A DNA stretch of 64,000 nt from Cohaesibacter gelatinilyticus (GCF_900215605.1 NZ_OBEL01000007.1:124001-188000); one strand, 5' to 3'. Shown: positions 45,556-54,418, counted from the first letter of the stretch. The notes: generated from the letters alone by a model not told the origin. Made by a program: numbers and translations.

Positions 45556-47116
45556 GATCCAGCTCCGGAGATGCGAGATAGGTCTCGGCTGGATGAATGC
45601 GATAACCTTTCACCTTGCCGTTGCCGACAGAAACCTGGGTTTTGTGGAACAGTGGAATGATCGGCAGATCATCATTGATGATGGCCTGAGCCTCATCATA
45701 ATAAGGCTTGGCTTTCACCGGATCGAACTCGGCCCGAGCCTTTGCCAGCAATTCATCCATCTTGGCGTTGGAATAGCCGGAATAGTTATAGCCAGCACCG
45801 GTCTGAACCAGAGTGCTTGGGAAATAATCTGGATGGCCCTGAGGCGCGGTACCCCAAGCCTGAAGGTTCATCTGGATCTCGCCAGCTTTCAGTGCATCAT
45901 TATTGGCACCGAATTCGCCGATGGCGATTTCAACGTTGAGGCCCAACTGTGACAGCATATGCTGGCTGATTTCCAGGGTTGGACGCAAGGCTGCGCGGCC
46001 TTCGTAGGTGCGCATCTTGATGGTGATATCCTTGCCATCCAGCTCACGAATGCCATTACCATCACTGTCCTTGATGCCAGCGTCATCCAGAAGCTTTTTC
46101 GCTTTCGCAACATCATAAGGCAGTTTGACATCGCCATTAACCCAAGACTTCATATTGGCCGGGAAAATGGAATTGGAGGCACTGCCACCGACGCCAGCAA
46201 GGGCAGCTTCGGCAATCACGTTACGATCCAAACCAAGAGAAATGGCCTGACGTAGAGCCTTGTTTGATAACACACCGTCGGCAACCCGTGGCATGAAGAA
46301 GAAGAGGCGCAGGGTCTCGCCGGAGAATCTCTGACCCTCATCCTTTTTCGTCAGCTCGGCAAATTCCGGCTCGGAATAGTTGGTCACCAGATCGATATCA
46401 CCCGCTTTCAAGGCTAGCGCAGCGACGGAAGCGTCGCTGATCTTGTCCAGCTTGATGCCATCCAGCTTCGGCTTGCCACCCCAATAGTCAGCAAAGGCAC
46501 GGGTCACATATTGCTTGTTGGCCTCGGCTGAGACAAAGACAAAAGGACCCGTACCAATGATTGGCATGTCCTTGGTGCCTTCTTTCAAAACCGCCGCAGA
46601 TGGCTCTGTCAGGGACCAAAGGAAAGCAGCATTTGGCTTCTCGGTCACGAAATGCACGGTCTTGTCATCGATAACCTTGATTTCCTTGATGCCAAGCAAC
46701 TTCCAAAGACGCGCGTTATGAGCGGAATGATCCTTTTCATTGAGCTTGTCGAAGGATGCCTTCACATCCTTGGCAGTCATGACGCTACCGTCATGGAATT
46801 TCACATTGTCACGCAGCACCACTTTCCATTCGGTAGGCGAAACATTTTCATAAGACTGCGCCAGACGTGGATATTGCTGCATGTCATAAGACAGGCCAAT
46901 CAGGGTTTCAGACACACCAGCCCGGTTGCTCAGCCAACCGTTCTGGCGCGCACGTGGATCTGGAACCGAACTGGTAGGGCCAAAGGGGTAGCCAATGCGC
47001 AGGATTTTCTCGCCCGCTTGGGCAGCATCCGTCAGCAAAGTGGAAGAGGCAGTGAGTGAGAGGAAACCACAAGTGGCAAGCGCAAGAAGCGAGCGGCCGG
47101 AAACGATGTGTTTCAA
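45542..47116 (-). CDS. Nickel/peptide-type ABC substrate-binding protein (SBP_bac_5 family)
   Basis: A 524-residue binding protein with a cleavable signal peptide (cut likely after DAAQA near 34) and no lipobox. Family marks are RAGVSETLIGLSYDMQ, WKVVLRDNVKFHDGSVMTAKDV and the late LPIIPLFHKTQVSVG. The fold carries peptides, nickel, haem or metal-metallophore complexes. It leads a five-gene operon. The start is TTG 47116 with GGAG eight bases upstream; I see no good ATG. A Zur-like palindrome lies about 50 bp before it and a cobalamin riboswitch about 360 bp before it on the same strand. Cobalt, zinc or a metallophore complex are the leading ideas, none shown. Confidence 0.92.
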   Translation of the reverse strand: MKHIVSGRSLLALATCGFLSLTASSTLLTDAAQAGEKILRIGYPFGPTSSVPDPRARQNGWLSNRAGVSETLIGLSYDMQQYPRLAQSYENVSPTEWKVVLRDNVKFHDGSVMTAKDVKASFDKLNEKDHSAHNARLWKLLGIKEIKVIDDKTVHFVTEKPNAAFLWSLTEPSAAVLKEGTKDMPIIGTGPFVFVSAEANKQYVTRAFADYWGGKPKLDGIKLDKISDASVAALALKAGDIDLVTNYSEPEFAELTKKDEGQRFSGETLRLFFFMPRVADGVLSNKALRQAISLGLDRNVIAEAALAGVGGSASNSIFPANMKSWVNGDVKLPYDVAKAKKLLDDAGIKDSDGNGIRELDGKDITIKMRTYEGRAALRPTLEISQHMLSQLGLNVEIAIGEFGANNDALKAGEIQMNLQAWGTAPQGHPDYFPSTLVQTGAGYNYSGYSNAKMDELLAKARAEFDPVKAKPYYDEAQAIINDDLPIIPLFHKTQVSVGNGKVKGYRIHPAETYLASPELDLVKD

Positions 47117-47161
47117 CGCATTACTCCGTAAATTGGTTGGAAGAAGACGAAAATTAGAAAC

Positions 47162-47180
47162 GTTACGTTATAACATAACA
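47162..47180 (-). promoter_or_regulatory. Zur-like operator
   Basis: CGTTATAACATAACA at 47166-47180 matches the Zur box core TGTTATAnTATAACA at 12 of 14 defined positions, and GTTACGTTATAACATAAC is an 18-bp near-palindrome with one broken base pair per half. It lies 46-64 bp before the TTG start of the binding-protein gene, where it would block a promoter under zinc-replete conditions. Confidence 0.5.
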
Positions 47181-47304
47181 AATATGAGGAGCCAGTACTT
47201 CTTTTCCTTTTCCCGGTTCAATGCCAGCAAACAAGGAAAGGCATACAGGATCTGATGCAGCCACGCACAGCCAAAGGCAAGACATGACGGAAGAACAACC
47301 TCTG

Positions 47305-47427
47305 TTAAATCAGAGATTTAAACCTCAGATCGACAGCCATGAAGCCGGGAAAAGATCTTTTGAGAAGGCAAACAAAACCACAAGCGACACGCTCGCATCC
47401 CTTTGTTTGCAAAAGGGGATAAACCAT
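47305..47427 (-). CDS. Possible 40-residue leader ORF below the cobalamin riboswitch
   Basis: An ATG at 47427 is preceded by AGAAGGAG at ideal distance and lies about 50 nt after the riboswitch core; a small stem CGGAC/GTCCG sits just before that ribosome site. The encoded peptide begins MVYPLLQTKGCERVACG and matches no family I know. It could be the direct translational target of the riboswitch or merely chance. Nothing about its composition proves coding. Confidence 0.25.
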   Translation of the reverse strand: MVYPLLQTKGCERVACGFVCLLKRSFPGFMAVDLRFKSLI

Positions 47428-47479
47428 CAAATTGCTCCTTCTACGGACAACCCCGTCCGATAGTATCTGGGCCCTCGAT

Positions 47480-47695
47480 GGCAGGTCTCCTGACTTGCGG
47501 ATTAATGCATCCTCACCTTCCCAAGCTAGAAGCTCAGTGGTCCTTGGAGGATACCTGAACGCACACTCAAAATGTGTAGACCAAACACATTTTGAGTGTG
47601 CGTTCTTGCCGCTTACAGTTGCGGGGGCAGTCACGGAATTGGCGCCTAATGGCTACACCGCACCGTGTTCCCTTTTCATGCTGATTGTCCGATAG
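47480..47695 (-). promoter_or_regulatory. Cobalamin riboswitch
   Basis: Reading the minus strand gives the full signature in order: AAAAGGGAACACGGTG, GACTGCCCCCGCAACTG followed by TAAGCGG, CCACTGAGC, TTGGGAAGGTGAGGATG and GTCAGGAGACCTGCC at 47494-47480. The peripheral arm between TAAGCGG and CCACTG is a perfect 21-bp hairpin with a 7-nt loop (47557-47605). It points toward the nickel/peptide-type ABC operon, 360 bp upstream of its first gene. Binding of adenosyl- or another cobalamin would be expected to lower expression. bioY, on the same strand, ends upstream at 47863. Confidence 0.95.
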
Positions 47696-47862
47696 ACGTT
47701 CAGCAACCATCAAGGCGATGATGGCTCCATCATCACGGGAAATCAATGGTCATTTTCGCTTATGGTCAGATTGCCACAAAACCGAAGGCTCCGCACGCCC
47801 GCTTGTTCCACCGCAAGCATGCAGAGCTTGTTCATTTCAGATCTAGATTTGGATATTTGCAA

Positions 47863-48453
47863 TCAGTCAGATTTTCTCTCTGACTTATGGGGTATCGCAC
47901 GCAAAGTTGCTGCGCCCAGCGCAGACTTCAGCACACCGCCCACAAGGAAAGGTGTGACACCAACAGCCATGGCCTTTTCAACACCAATGGAAAGCGAAAG
48001 CCAAAACGCACCCAAAGTCAGACACAGCACCGTACCGATAAGCATGGCAATGAAGGCCAAAATCACATTCCGACCATTCCAGCCACGCTGAACAAGCCAG
48101 CCAACAAGCATTCCGCAGATAGGAAATGCAAAAAGATATCCTGCAGTTGGTCCGGCGAAATGGGCAAGACTCCCCGCACCTCCAGCCAAGACAGGCAACC
48201 CGGCTGCGCCTTCCATGAGCCAGGCAATAATGGTAATGCCTCCCATACGCCAACCATAGAGTGCACCGACAAGCATCACCCCATAGGTTTGCATGGTCAT
48301 TGGGACAGGATACATGGGAACTTCGATCCGGGACATCAGTGCCAAAAACATGGTTCCAAAGACAACTGCTGCTATCTTCCAAAGAAGAGAACGATTTTCG
48401 AGATTGAGAGGGCTGAGGACAGATCCAGCCGCGCTGAGATTTGCGTCAATCAT
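47863..48453 (-). CDS. bioY: BioY, substrate-binding S component of the biotin ECF transporter
   Basis: A 196-residue membrane protein of the BioY family with five to six helices and the conserved VPMYPVPMTMQTYGVMLVGA and MEGAAGLPVLAGG-like segments. It binds and imports biotin, alone at high levels or with an energising AT module (BioMN), which is not encoded in this window. BioR boxes at 48471-48480 and 48615-48624 lie in its promoter region, so it is repressed when biotin is ample. Biotin demand in this window includes the dedicated carboxylase at 22566-24173. Confidence 0.95.
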   Translation of the reverse strand: MIDANLSAAGSVLSPLNLENRSLLWKIAAVVFGTMFLALMSRIEVPMYPVPMTMQTYGVMLVGALYGWRMGGITIIAWLMEGAAGLPVLAGGAGSLAHFAGPTAGYLFAFPICGMLVGWLVQRGWNGRNVILAFIAMLIGTVLCLTLGAFWLSLSIGVEKAMAVGVTPFLVGGVLKSALGAATLRAIPHKSERKSD

Positions 48454-48470
48454 TGGCTTTTCCTTAAATT

Positions 48471-48480
48471 ATAGATAAAA
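48471..48480. promoter_or_regulatory. BioR box close to bioY start
   Basis: TTATAGATAA is an exact match to the alphaproteobacterial BioR consensus TTATMKATAA and lies 18 bp before the bioY start codon. Confidence 0.85.
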
Positions 48481-48583
48481 TTTACCTCTATCGATAATTA
48501 TCCTCTACAAATTCGACCATATTGCAAGGGATTATGAGCCAATTTTCAAAATTATCTCTAATTATTCAAATTTATTGCGCAAA

Positions 48584-48624
48584 TTATCTATATATCTATA
48601 AATTCAGTTTAATTTTATCTATAA
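48584..48624. promoter_or_regulatory. Further BioR boxes upstream of bioY
   Basis: TTATCTATAA at 48615-48624 is an exact BioR box. TTATCTATAT at 48584-48593 and ATATCTATAA at 48593-48602 are single-mismatch versions that abut. Together they sit 10-50 bp after the bioR stop codon, in the distal bioY promoter. Confidence 0.7.
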
Positions 48625-48633
48625 TTTTGACCT

Positions 48634-49257
48634 TCAGATCTTTATTCTATGCCCTGGATATCGCACATGTCTGGCCAACAATTGTACTGCATGATCAATA
48701 TCGCGATTGCGCAGGGCATTCAGGATGGCATGATGTTCCCTATTGGTTGGCATGCCCCATTCCGTGCGCCAGCCTGCAAACAAAAACCGGGCACTCGTCA
48801 AATACAGATCATCGATAGTCTGTAATAGCCTCGGCATGCCACATGGCTTCAGAAGGACACGATGAAACCGCCGGTTTGCTTCTTCCCAACTCTGGACATC
48901 TCTGGCATTATCCCCGTCCAATATGGCTTTTTCCGCAGCATCTATAATGGCTTGAGTGAAGTGAGGAGCAGCATGACGCAAGGCCAGAGCTTCAAGCGAT
49001 GCCCGCATCTCGGCCACCTCACGCACATCGTCAGCGGTAAAACCCGAAACCCTCACCCCACGACGGGGCTCACTTTTTGCCAAACCCCGTTGCTCGAGCC
49101 GTCTGAAGGCCTCTCGCACAGGCACATGGCTTGCACCAAATTCTTCAGCAATGTGATCTTGCAGGAGTTTGGTACCAGGTTCAATTTTGCCTGATATGAT
49201 CCGGCTGGCCAGTTCACGGCAAATTTTGTCGGCGAGGGGTTCTGATTTGGTGGTCAT
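48634..49257 (-). CDS. bioR: BioR, GntR-family biotin repressor
   Basis: A 207-residue GntR protein: N-terminal winged helix (GASHVPVREAFRRLEQRGL) and a C-terminal FCD helical domain with the metal-site pattern (Arg/Glu in MRASLEALALRHA, then HRVLL and NREHHAIL). General FCD regulators look alike; what identifies BioR is the exact TTATAGATAA site 7 bp before its own start, the same boxes before bioY, and adjacency to bioY. BioR represses biotin transport and synthesis genes and often itself. Confidence 0.9.
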   Translation of the reverse strand: MTTKSEPLADKICRELASRIISGKIEPGTKLLQDHIAEEFGASHVPVREAFRRLEQRGLAKSEPRRGVRVSGFTADDVREVAEMRASLEALALRHAAPHFTQAIIDAAEKAILDGDNARDVQSWEEANRRFHRVLLKPCGMPRLLQTIDDLYLTSARFLFAGWRTEWGMPTNREHHAILNALRNRDIDHAVQLLARHVRYPGHRIKI

Positions 49258-49263
49258 GATATT

Positions 49264-49273
49264 TTATAGATAA
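49264..49273. promoter_or_regulatory. BioR box before bioR
   Basis: TTATAGATAA, identical to the bioY-proximal box, lies immediately upstream of the bioR start codon and indicates autoregulation. Confidence 0.8.
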
Positions 49274-49343
49274 TATGGATTCTGACTGATGTCGACAAGC
49301 GATTTACGACCAACCACAAGAAGGCTCGGGTCTGATAAATCTG

Positions 49344-50780
49344 CTATACGCCACTATTGGACCGCTCCCATAACGTCTCGACAAGAATTCCTGCCTGATT
49401 TTCGATTATTGCCGCCGCATCAAGAACCTGAGATTCGTACAAAGCCCTGCCAATCAATTGCACCCCAACCGGATGACCATTTGACAGGCCTGCCGGAACA
49501 GCGGCAGCCGGCAGCCCCAGATAATTGACGATACCGATGAAGCGTGCACTATCCTGATAGAATGCCCGACTTTGCTCCTCACTTTCTATATCGCCTCGTG
49601 GTGAGGGCGCATCCTGCGCAACAAGAGGCGTGAGAACGAGCGGATAATCTTCCATGAAAGTGCACCAGACACGAAGATGGTGGAGACGCTTTCCAAAGGC
49701 AGCCATATAGTCAGGAAGGTCAAGCATCCGACCATAAGTGTCGCAGAAAGACAGCGATGTCTTGAAATCCTTCCCCCCCATGGACAGCATATCATCGCGC
49801 ATGGCAACACATAGCTCGGTATAGAGAATATCCCACCAGTTTTGCCAGCATGGATCAAGGTCGGGCAACGTCACCTCTTCCACCTCATAGCCTGCATTGT
49901 CCAGCCAGTCAGCAGCTTGCCGGATGATGCCCATGACAGCTGCAGAGGCCATCACACTGCCTGGAACCTTGGCAACAGCAACTCTGACAGGATTTGCACC
50001 AATATTTTTGACATCCAAATCTGAAGCCGATGCAACAGACCATGGATCACGGATATCGAAGCCACTGATCACATCCAGAAACAATCTGGCATCTGCGACA
50101 TTGCGTGCCATTGGCCCTTGTGACGAGAAGAGCTGCATGCCAATGGGCCGATTATCCGGAGCGCTGGCATTATGATGAGCCACACGCCCCAGACCTGGTT
50201 TGATCGCAACCACGCCATTGAAATGCGCCGGATAGCGCAAGGATCCGCCTATATCATTACCATGGGCCAATGTCCCAATACCTGAAGCGAGAGCCGCCCC
50301 GGCACCACCGGACGATCCTCCACAGGTGATTGCCTCATCCCATGGATTGAGAGTCAGGCCATAAAGGGGATTGTCAGTAAAAGCCCGCATCGAAAATTCG
50401 GGCGTATTTGTCAGGCCAATACAAACTGCACCTGCATCATACAGCCTTTTGACAACGGGAGCATCAAGCCACGCAATATTATCGGCGAGCGCTGCGACAC
50501 CCGATGAGTTTGGCAAACCCGCAATATCAATATTATGTTTGAGAGTAACAGGCACCCCATGCAAGGGGCCCGGCTCGACACCACAAGCAAGCGCCTCGTC
50601 CGATGCCTTGGCCTGCTTGATGGCATGATCACCCAGATCAATCGTGATGGCATTGATAGAAGGATTGGTTCGCCGCATATGGTCAAGCTGAGCCTGAACA
50701 ACCTCCAGCACAGAAACACGATGCTCACGAACCGCATCACGGGTTTCCAATGCACTCCATTGCCAGATCGGCTTCGACAT
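49344..50780 (-). CDS. Amidase-signature family hydrolase
   Basis: A 478-residue amidase with the Ser-cisSer-Lys set: Lys in TLKHNID near 81, the Gly/Ser loop CGGSSGGAGAALASG near 152, and the nucleophile in GNDIGGSLRYPAHF near 175. Family members hydrolyse amides, carbamates or ureides. It follows the second TRAP operon on the same strand (165-bp gap), so the transporter may bring in its substrate. It is cytoplasmic; no signal peptide. Substrate unknown. Confidence 0.93.
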   Translation of the reverse strand: MSKPIWQWSALETRDAVREHRVSVLEVVQAQLDHMRRTNPSINAITIDLGDHAIKQAKASDEALACGVEPGPLHGVPVTLKHNIDIAGLPNSSGVAALADNIAWLDAPVVKRLYDAGAVCIGLTNTPEFSMRAFTDNPLYGLTLNPWDEAITCGGSSGGAGAALASGIGTLAHGNDIGGSLRYPAHFNGVVAIKPGLGRVAHHNASAPDNRPIGMQLFSSQGPMARNVADARLFLDVISGFDIRDPWSVASASDLDVKNIGANPVRVAVAKVPGSVMASAAVMGIIRQAADWLDNAGYEVEEVTLPDLDPCWQNWWDILYTELCVAMRDDMLSMGGKDFKTSLSFCDTYGRMLDLPDYMAAFGKRLHHLRVWCTFMEDYPLVLTPLVAQDAPSPRGDIESEEQSRAFYQDSARFIGIVNYLGLPAAAVPAGLSNGHPVGVQLIGRALYESQVLDAAAIIENQAGILVETLWERSNSGV

Positions 50781-50945
50781 AGATGGGTCTTCCTGTCCTG
50801 TTCAGCTGTTGCGGCAAACATAAACAGACAGCACTCATGGAAACCAGCACAGAGACCCAAAGTCCACAATGCAAATATGGTGGAAGATATCAGCTCTGCA
50901 CGCTCACCCAGAGGGTCAAAAGCATGCAAAGCCGAATATTCCCAA

Positions 50946-52262
50946 TCAAAGCCCGACAAGAAGACTTGGCAACCAGGTAGTGGTTTCGGGGAAGAGGATA
51001 ATGACCAGCAGAACAAGGCCCTGCGCCACCACAAAGGGCAGAACACCCTTGTACATATGGCCATAGGTCATCGATTTGGGAGCAATGGCCCGCAAATAGA
51101 AGATGGACGGCGCCATTGGCGGGGTCAGATAGGATGTCTGGATCACGACCAGAACCATCATGGCAAACCAGACCGGATCAATACTTGTTGCATTGATCAC
51201 CGGGGTGAAGATTGGAATGAAGATCAGTACGATCGACACCCAATCGAGAATAAACCCGGCCACAAAGACCACCAGCAGGAAGAAGATGATCACGCCTGCA
51301 TCGCCAAAGCCGATGACACCCACCATATCGCGCACCATGCTGCCGCCCCCATGAACCGCAAAGATGCTGGTAAACATGGTGCCGCCCGTCACGATCAGCA
51401 TGATCATGGCGGTGATCTTCAAGGTTACGATCAAGGTGCCTTTGAGCATTTCAAGGTTCAATTCCTTGAAGCTGGCAGCCAGCACCAGAGTACCCGCCGC
51501 CCCAACGGCCGCAGCCTCGGTTGCAGATGCAGCACCCGCCAATAGCGAGCCAAGCACCAGAACGATCAGGATCAAGGGAGGGAAAAGCGCCAACGCGGTG
51601 GTTTTCAGCTTCTCACCAATTGGCATGTCATTGTCTTCGATCTTGATCACCGGAGCGTCTTCTGGTTTCAGTATTGAGCGCACCAGAATATAGAGAACAA
51701 AGAAAGCCACCATCAAAAGGCCGGGAATGATCGATGCTGCAAACAAGGTTCCGATCGATAGCTGCGCGATGGAGGCATAGACCACAACGATAACCGACGG
51801 CGGAATGATTGTTCCTAAAGAGCCACCCGCACAAATGGTGCCTGCAATCAGATCATTCTTGTAGCCAGCCTTGGTCATGGCCGGAATGGCCATCAAACCA
51901 ACCACGATTTCGACCGCACCGACGACGCCGGAGGCCGCTGCAAAAATCGCACACATGGCAATGGTGGAAAGAGCCAGACCGCCCGGCATCCGCCCCATCC
52001 AAAGCTGCAAAGCCCAGAAGAGACGTTTGGCGATGCCCGAGCGCTCCAGTACAGCGCCCATGAAAATAAAAAGCGGAATGGCAGCCAACAGATAATTGGA
52101 AGCGGTATGAAGCAAAGCACCATAAAGCTGCAAGAAGACCACATCACCGAACATCAACCAGCCAAAGCCAACAGCTGTGGTGATCAGCGCAAAGGATACC
52201 GGCAAGCCTGCAAAGACCAGAACGAAGAGCAGGCCAAACATATAAAGAGGCATGAGGCTCAT
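50946..52262 (-). CDS. TRAP transporter large permease (DctM family), second system
   Basis: A 438-residue permease with about twelve helices; PLFIFMGAVLERSG, GVVGAVEIVVG, GGSLGTIIPPSV and TSYLTPPMAPSIFYLR are family segments. It overlaps the DctQ-type gene by 4 bp. Sequence differs clearly from the DctM-type protein at 30515, so the two systems likely serve different solutes. Confidence 0.95.
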   Translation of the reverse strand: MSLMPLYMFGLLFVLVFAGLPVSFALITTAVGFGWLMFGDVVFLQLYGALLHTASNYLLAAIPLFIFMGAVLERSGIAKRLFWALQLWMGRMPGGLALSTIAMCAIFAAASGVVGAVEIVVGLMAIPAMTKAGYKNDLIAGTICAGGSLGTIIPPSVIVVVYASIAQLSIGTLFAASIIPGLLMVAFFVLYILVRSILKPEDAPVIKIEDNDMPIGEKLKTTALALFPPLILIVLVLGSLLAGAASATEAAAVGAAGTLVLAASFKELNLEMLKGTLIVTLKITAMIMLIVTGGTMFTSIFAVHGGGSMVRDMVGVIGFGDAGVIIFFLLVVFVAGFILDWVSIVLIFIPIFTPVINATSIDPVWFAMMVLVVIQTSYLTPPMAPSIFYLRAIAPKSMTYGHMYKGVLPFVVAQGLVLLVIILFPETTTWLPSLLVGL

Positions 52263-52828
52263 TTGTCACTGTCTCCCATGACTGTATTGGCTATGCCAGT
52301 TTCGTCATCCAACTCTTTCTGTGCTCCCTCACCCGGATGCGACAAGCCAAGGACAAATTTCAAACCCTCGCTGAGGAACTGAAAGGAAAAGGCGATCAAA
52401 CCAAGCGCGATCAAACCATAGAAAGGCCACACCAACGGCGCCCAGGGGCTGACGCTTTCCACTTCCTGTGTCAGGAATGCCTTGTAAGCCTTGGAACTCG
52501 AGACCCAGGAAAAGGCCACAAAGATGGGCAGCAGAACCAGCAGATAGAGCAATCCATTGATCCATTGCTGTGTGCGGCGTGGGAAAAGCTGGGAGAGAAA
52601 GTCGATACGAACATGGGCATCTTCTTTCAGGGCAAAGGCTGCGCCTAACAGGAAGATGGAGCCATTGAGCATATAGGAGATATCAAAAGCCCATAAGGTC
52701 GGCGCGTTGAGCAGATAGCGCGCAAGGACTTCATAGAGCATGGATGCGATAAGCAACAGAATGGCCACCTTGCCCAGAAAGGCAAAGAAATCGGCCATCC
52801 GATCAATCATGGATATGACAGGACGCAT
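52259..52828 (-). CDS. TRAP transporter small permease (DctQ family), second system
   Basis: A 189-residue four-helix protein with YEVLARYLLNAPTLWAFD and HVRIDFLSQLFPRR, both typical of DctQ. It is separated from the binding-protein gene by 96 bp holding a strong hairpin and overlaps the large permease gene. Confidence 0.93.
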   Translation of the reverse strand: MRPVISMIDRMADFFAFLGKVAILLLIASMLYEVLARYLLNAPTLWAFDISYMLNGSIFLLGAAFALKEDAHVRIDFLSQLFPRRTQQWINGLLYLLVLLPIFVAFSWVSSSKAYKAFLTQEVESVSPWAPLVWPFYGLIALGLIAFSFQFLSEGLKFVLGLSHPGEGAQKELDDETGIANTVMGDSDK

Positions 52829-52887
52829 AAGAGATTCCCAAACTGAAACTGGCTAGGACACAAACTCATCAATCAGATGAATAAAGA

Positions 52888-52918
52888 AAGGCGGCACCAG
52901 AATTTCCGGTGCCGCCTT
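52888..52918 (-). terminator. Hairpin between binding-protein and permease genes (attenuator)
   Basis: AAGGCGGCACC and GGTGCCGCCTT form a perfect 11-bp stem. Placed inside the operon, it probably lets the binding protein be made in excess over the membrane subunits by partial termination and mRNA stabilisation. Confidence 0.8.
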
Positions 52919-52924
52919 CAGGTC

Positions 52925-54007
52925 CTAGTCTTTGGAATCTCTTACCAGATAGCCGGAATTTTCCGACCAGGCTGCTTGATAGGCAAGATAATCAGACAGG
53001 ACTTTCTGCATGCGGTCCTTGCCATCCTTGGCCATCTTGTCTGCCTGCTCTTGCGCCCAGTTACGCCCAGCGGCACGGATGGCTTCCGAATCCTTTGGTT
53101 TCATATTGACGAACTGCACCTTGGTTTTGCGCAGATCCTGCATCGCCTTGATGTCCTTGTCACCAAAGTAAGTGAAGCTTTCATAGGTGGTCAACTTGGC
53201 AGCGGCGCTTACCAATGCCTTCAAATCATCCGGCATCTCTTTCCAGGTATCCTGTTTCACGAATACTTCCCAAACGAAGGAAGGCTGATGAACACCTGGC
53301 ATGATGATGTAAGGGGCAACCTCATGGAAACCTTCGGAAATGTTAGCACCCGGAGTGGACCATTCGATGGCATCCACGCCTTTACGCTGCAACAGGGTAT
53401 AGATCTCGTTGCCCGGAACAACGGTCGGCACGCCACCAAACTTTTCTTTCAAAACTGCTGCAAAGGCACCGGAAGTGCGATATTTCACGCCTTTCAGATC
53501 ATCGACTGTTTCAATCTTCACATTGGAATGAGCCATGATCTCGGACGTACCGACACCCACAACCATGGTGTGCAGACCCATTTCCTTGGCCCGGAATTCC
53601 TGCAGCATTTTTTCGCCACCGCCCTCATAGAGCCAATGCAAGGTCGCCTCACCAGACATACCACCCGGGAAGCTGGCGAAGATGGCATTGGTCGGGTCCT
53701 GATTGACCAGATAGGACGGGGTGGAGTGACCGGCTTCCACGATGCCATCCTGAACAGCTTCATAAGCCTTGAAGGCAGGGGCCAACACACCCGCACCAAA
53801 CGGCTTGATCTCAACCCGGCCATTGGTGACGACATCAACATTCTTGGCAAAACGCTCCATGAAATTCTGGTAGAAGAACGACCCTTCGCCAATGGCAGCG
53901 GTCATTTTCCATGTCACGTCCGCAGCTTGAACAGACGTGCTGCCAACGACCAGAAATGCCGCAAGCGCAGCAGCGCCAACCTTAGGTAAACTACTGAATT
54001 CAATCAT
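52925..54007 (-). CDS. TRAP transporter solute-binding protein (DctP family), second system
   Basis: A 360-residue periplasmic protein with a signal peptide (cut likely after SVQA). The ligand arginine is in KYRTSGAFAAVLKEKFGG, and VDAIEWSTPGANISEGFHEV is characteristic of the branch that includes binding proteins for 2-oxo acids and lactate-like monocarboxylates; that assignment is tentative. ATG 54007 follows GGAGGAGAAGATA. It leads the operon DctP-DctQ-DctM-amidase. Confidence 0.93.
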   Translation of the reverse strand: MIEFSSLPKVGAAALAAFLVVGSTSVQAADVTWKMTAAIGEGSFFYQNFMERFAKNVDVVTNGRVEIKPFGAGVLAPAFKAYEAVQDGIVEAGHSTPSYLVNQDPTNAIFASFPGGMSGEATLHWLYEGGGEKMLQEFRAKEMGLHTMVVGVGTSEIMAHSNVKIETVDDLKGVKYRTSGAFAAVLKEKFGGVPTVVPGNEIYTLLQRKGVDAIEWSTPGANISEGFHEVAPYIIMPGVHQPSFVWEVFVKQDTWKEMPDDLKALVSAAAKLTTYESFTYFGDKDIKAMQDLRKTKVQFVNMKPKDSEAIRAAGRNWAQEQADKMAKDGKDRMQKVLSDYLAYQAAWSENSGYLVRDSKD

Positions 54008-54418
54008 TATCTTCTCCTCCGAAAAGAGCTTCCTTGGCTCTGGATTGTGATTTTCATTGGCCATTTCCACTATGATTTTGGATTGGATTTTTTTGTTATC
54101 AGCGGCGGCAATGATCTGCTCTTGTAAGGACTATGGCAGATTTTGTATTTTGGATAGAGTAGATTGGATACAATATCCTTTCAACTGTTTTCTTGAATTT
54201 CCGTAAACTCTGTGGATGTCAGCATGGTATTACAATTTGATTTTTTGAGAATCAGGCGTGCAAATTCAGCATTTTACGACCAACGAAAACTGGCAGATTT
54301 CCGAGAATTTTCAGCTGGAAAGAGATAAAAAGAAGGTCGGATCAAACAACAAAAAACGCGACCCTTCATGACAGTAGAAAGGCCGCGATGCGTCATTTTG
54401 AATTTTCACGCAATTCGT
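54008..54418. other. 411-bp gene-free promoter region of the second TRAP operon
   Basis: AT-rich, no convincing ORF. GGATACAATATCC at 54166-54178 (5-bp arms around CAA) is a weak candidate operator, of a size used by GntR/FCD regulators. Otherwise I see nothing defined. Confidence 0.45.

Noticed and set aside
48634-49257. GntR gene as regulator of the amidase/TRAP operon
   Set aside because: Exact BioR boxes before it and before bioY identify it as BioR; none is seen before the TRAP operon.
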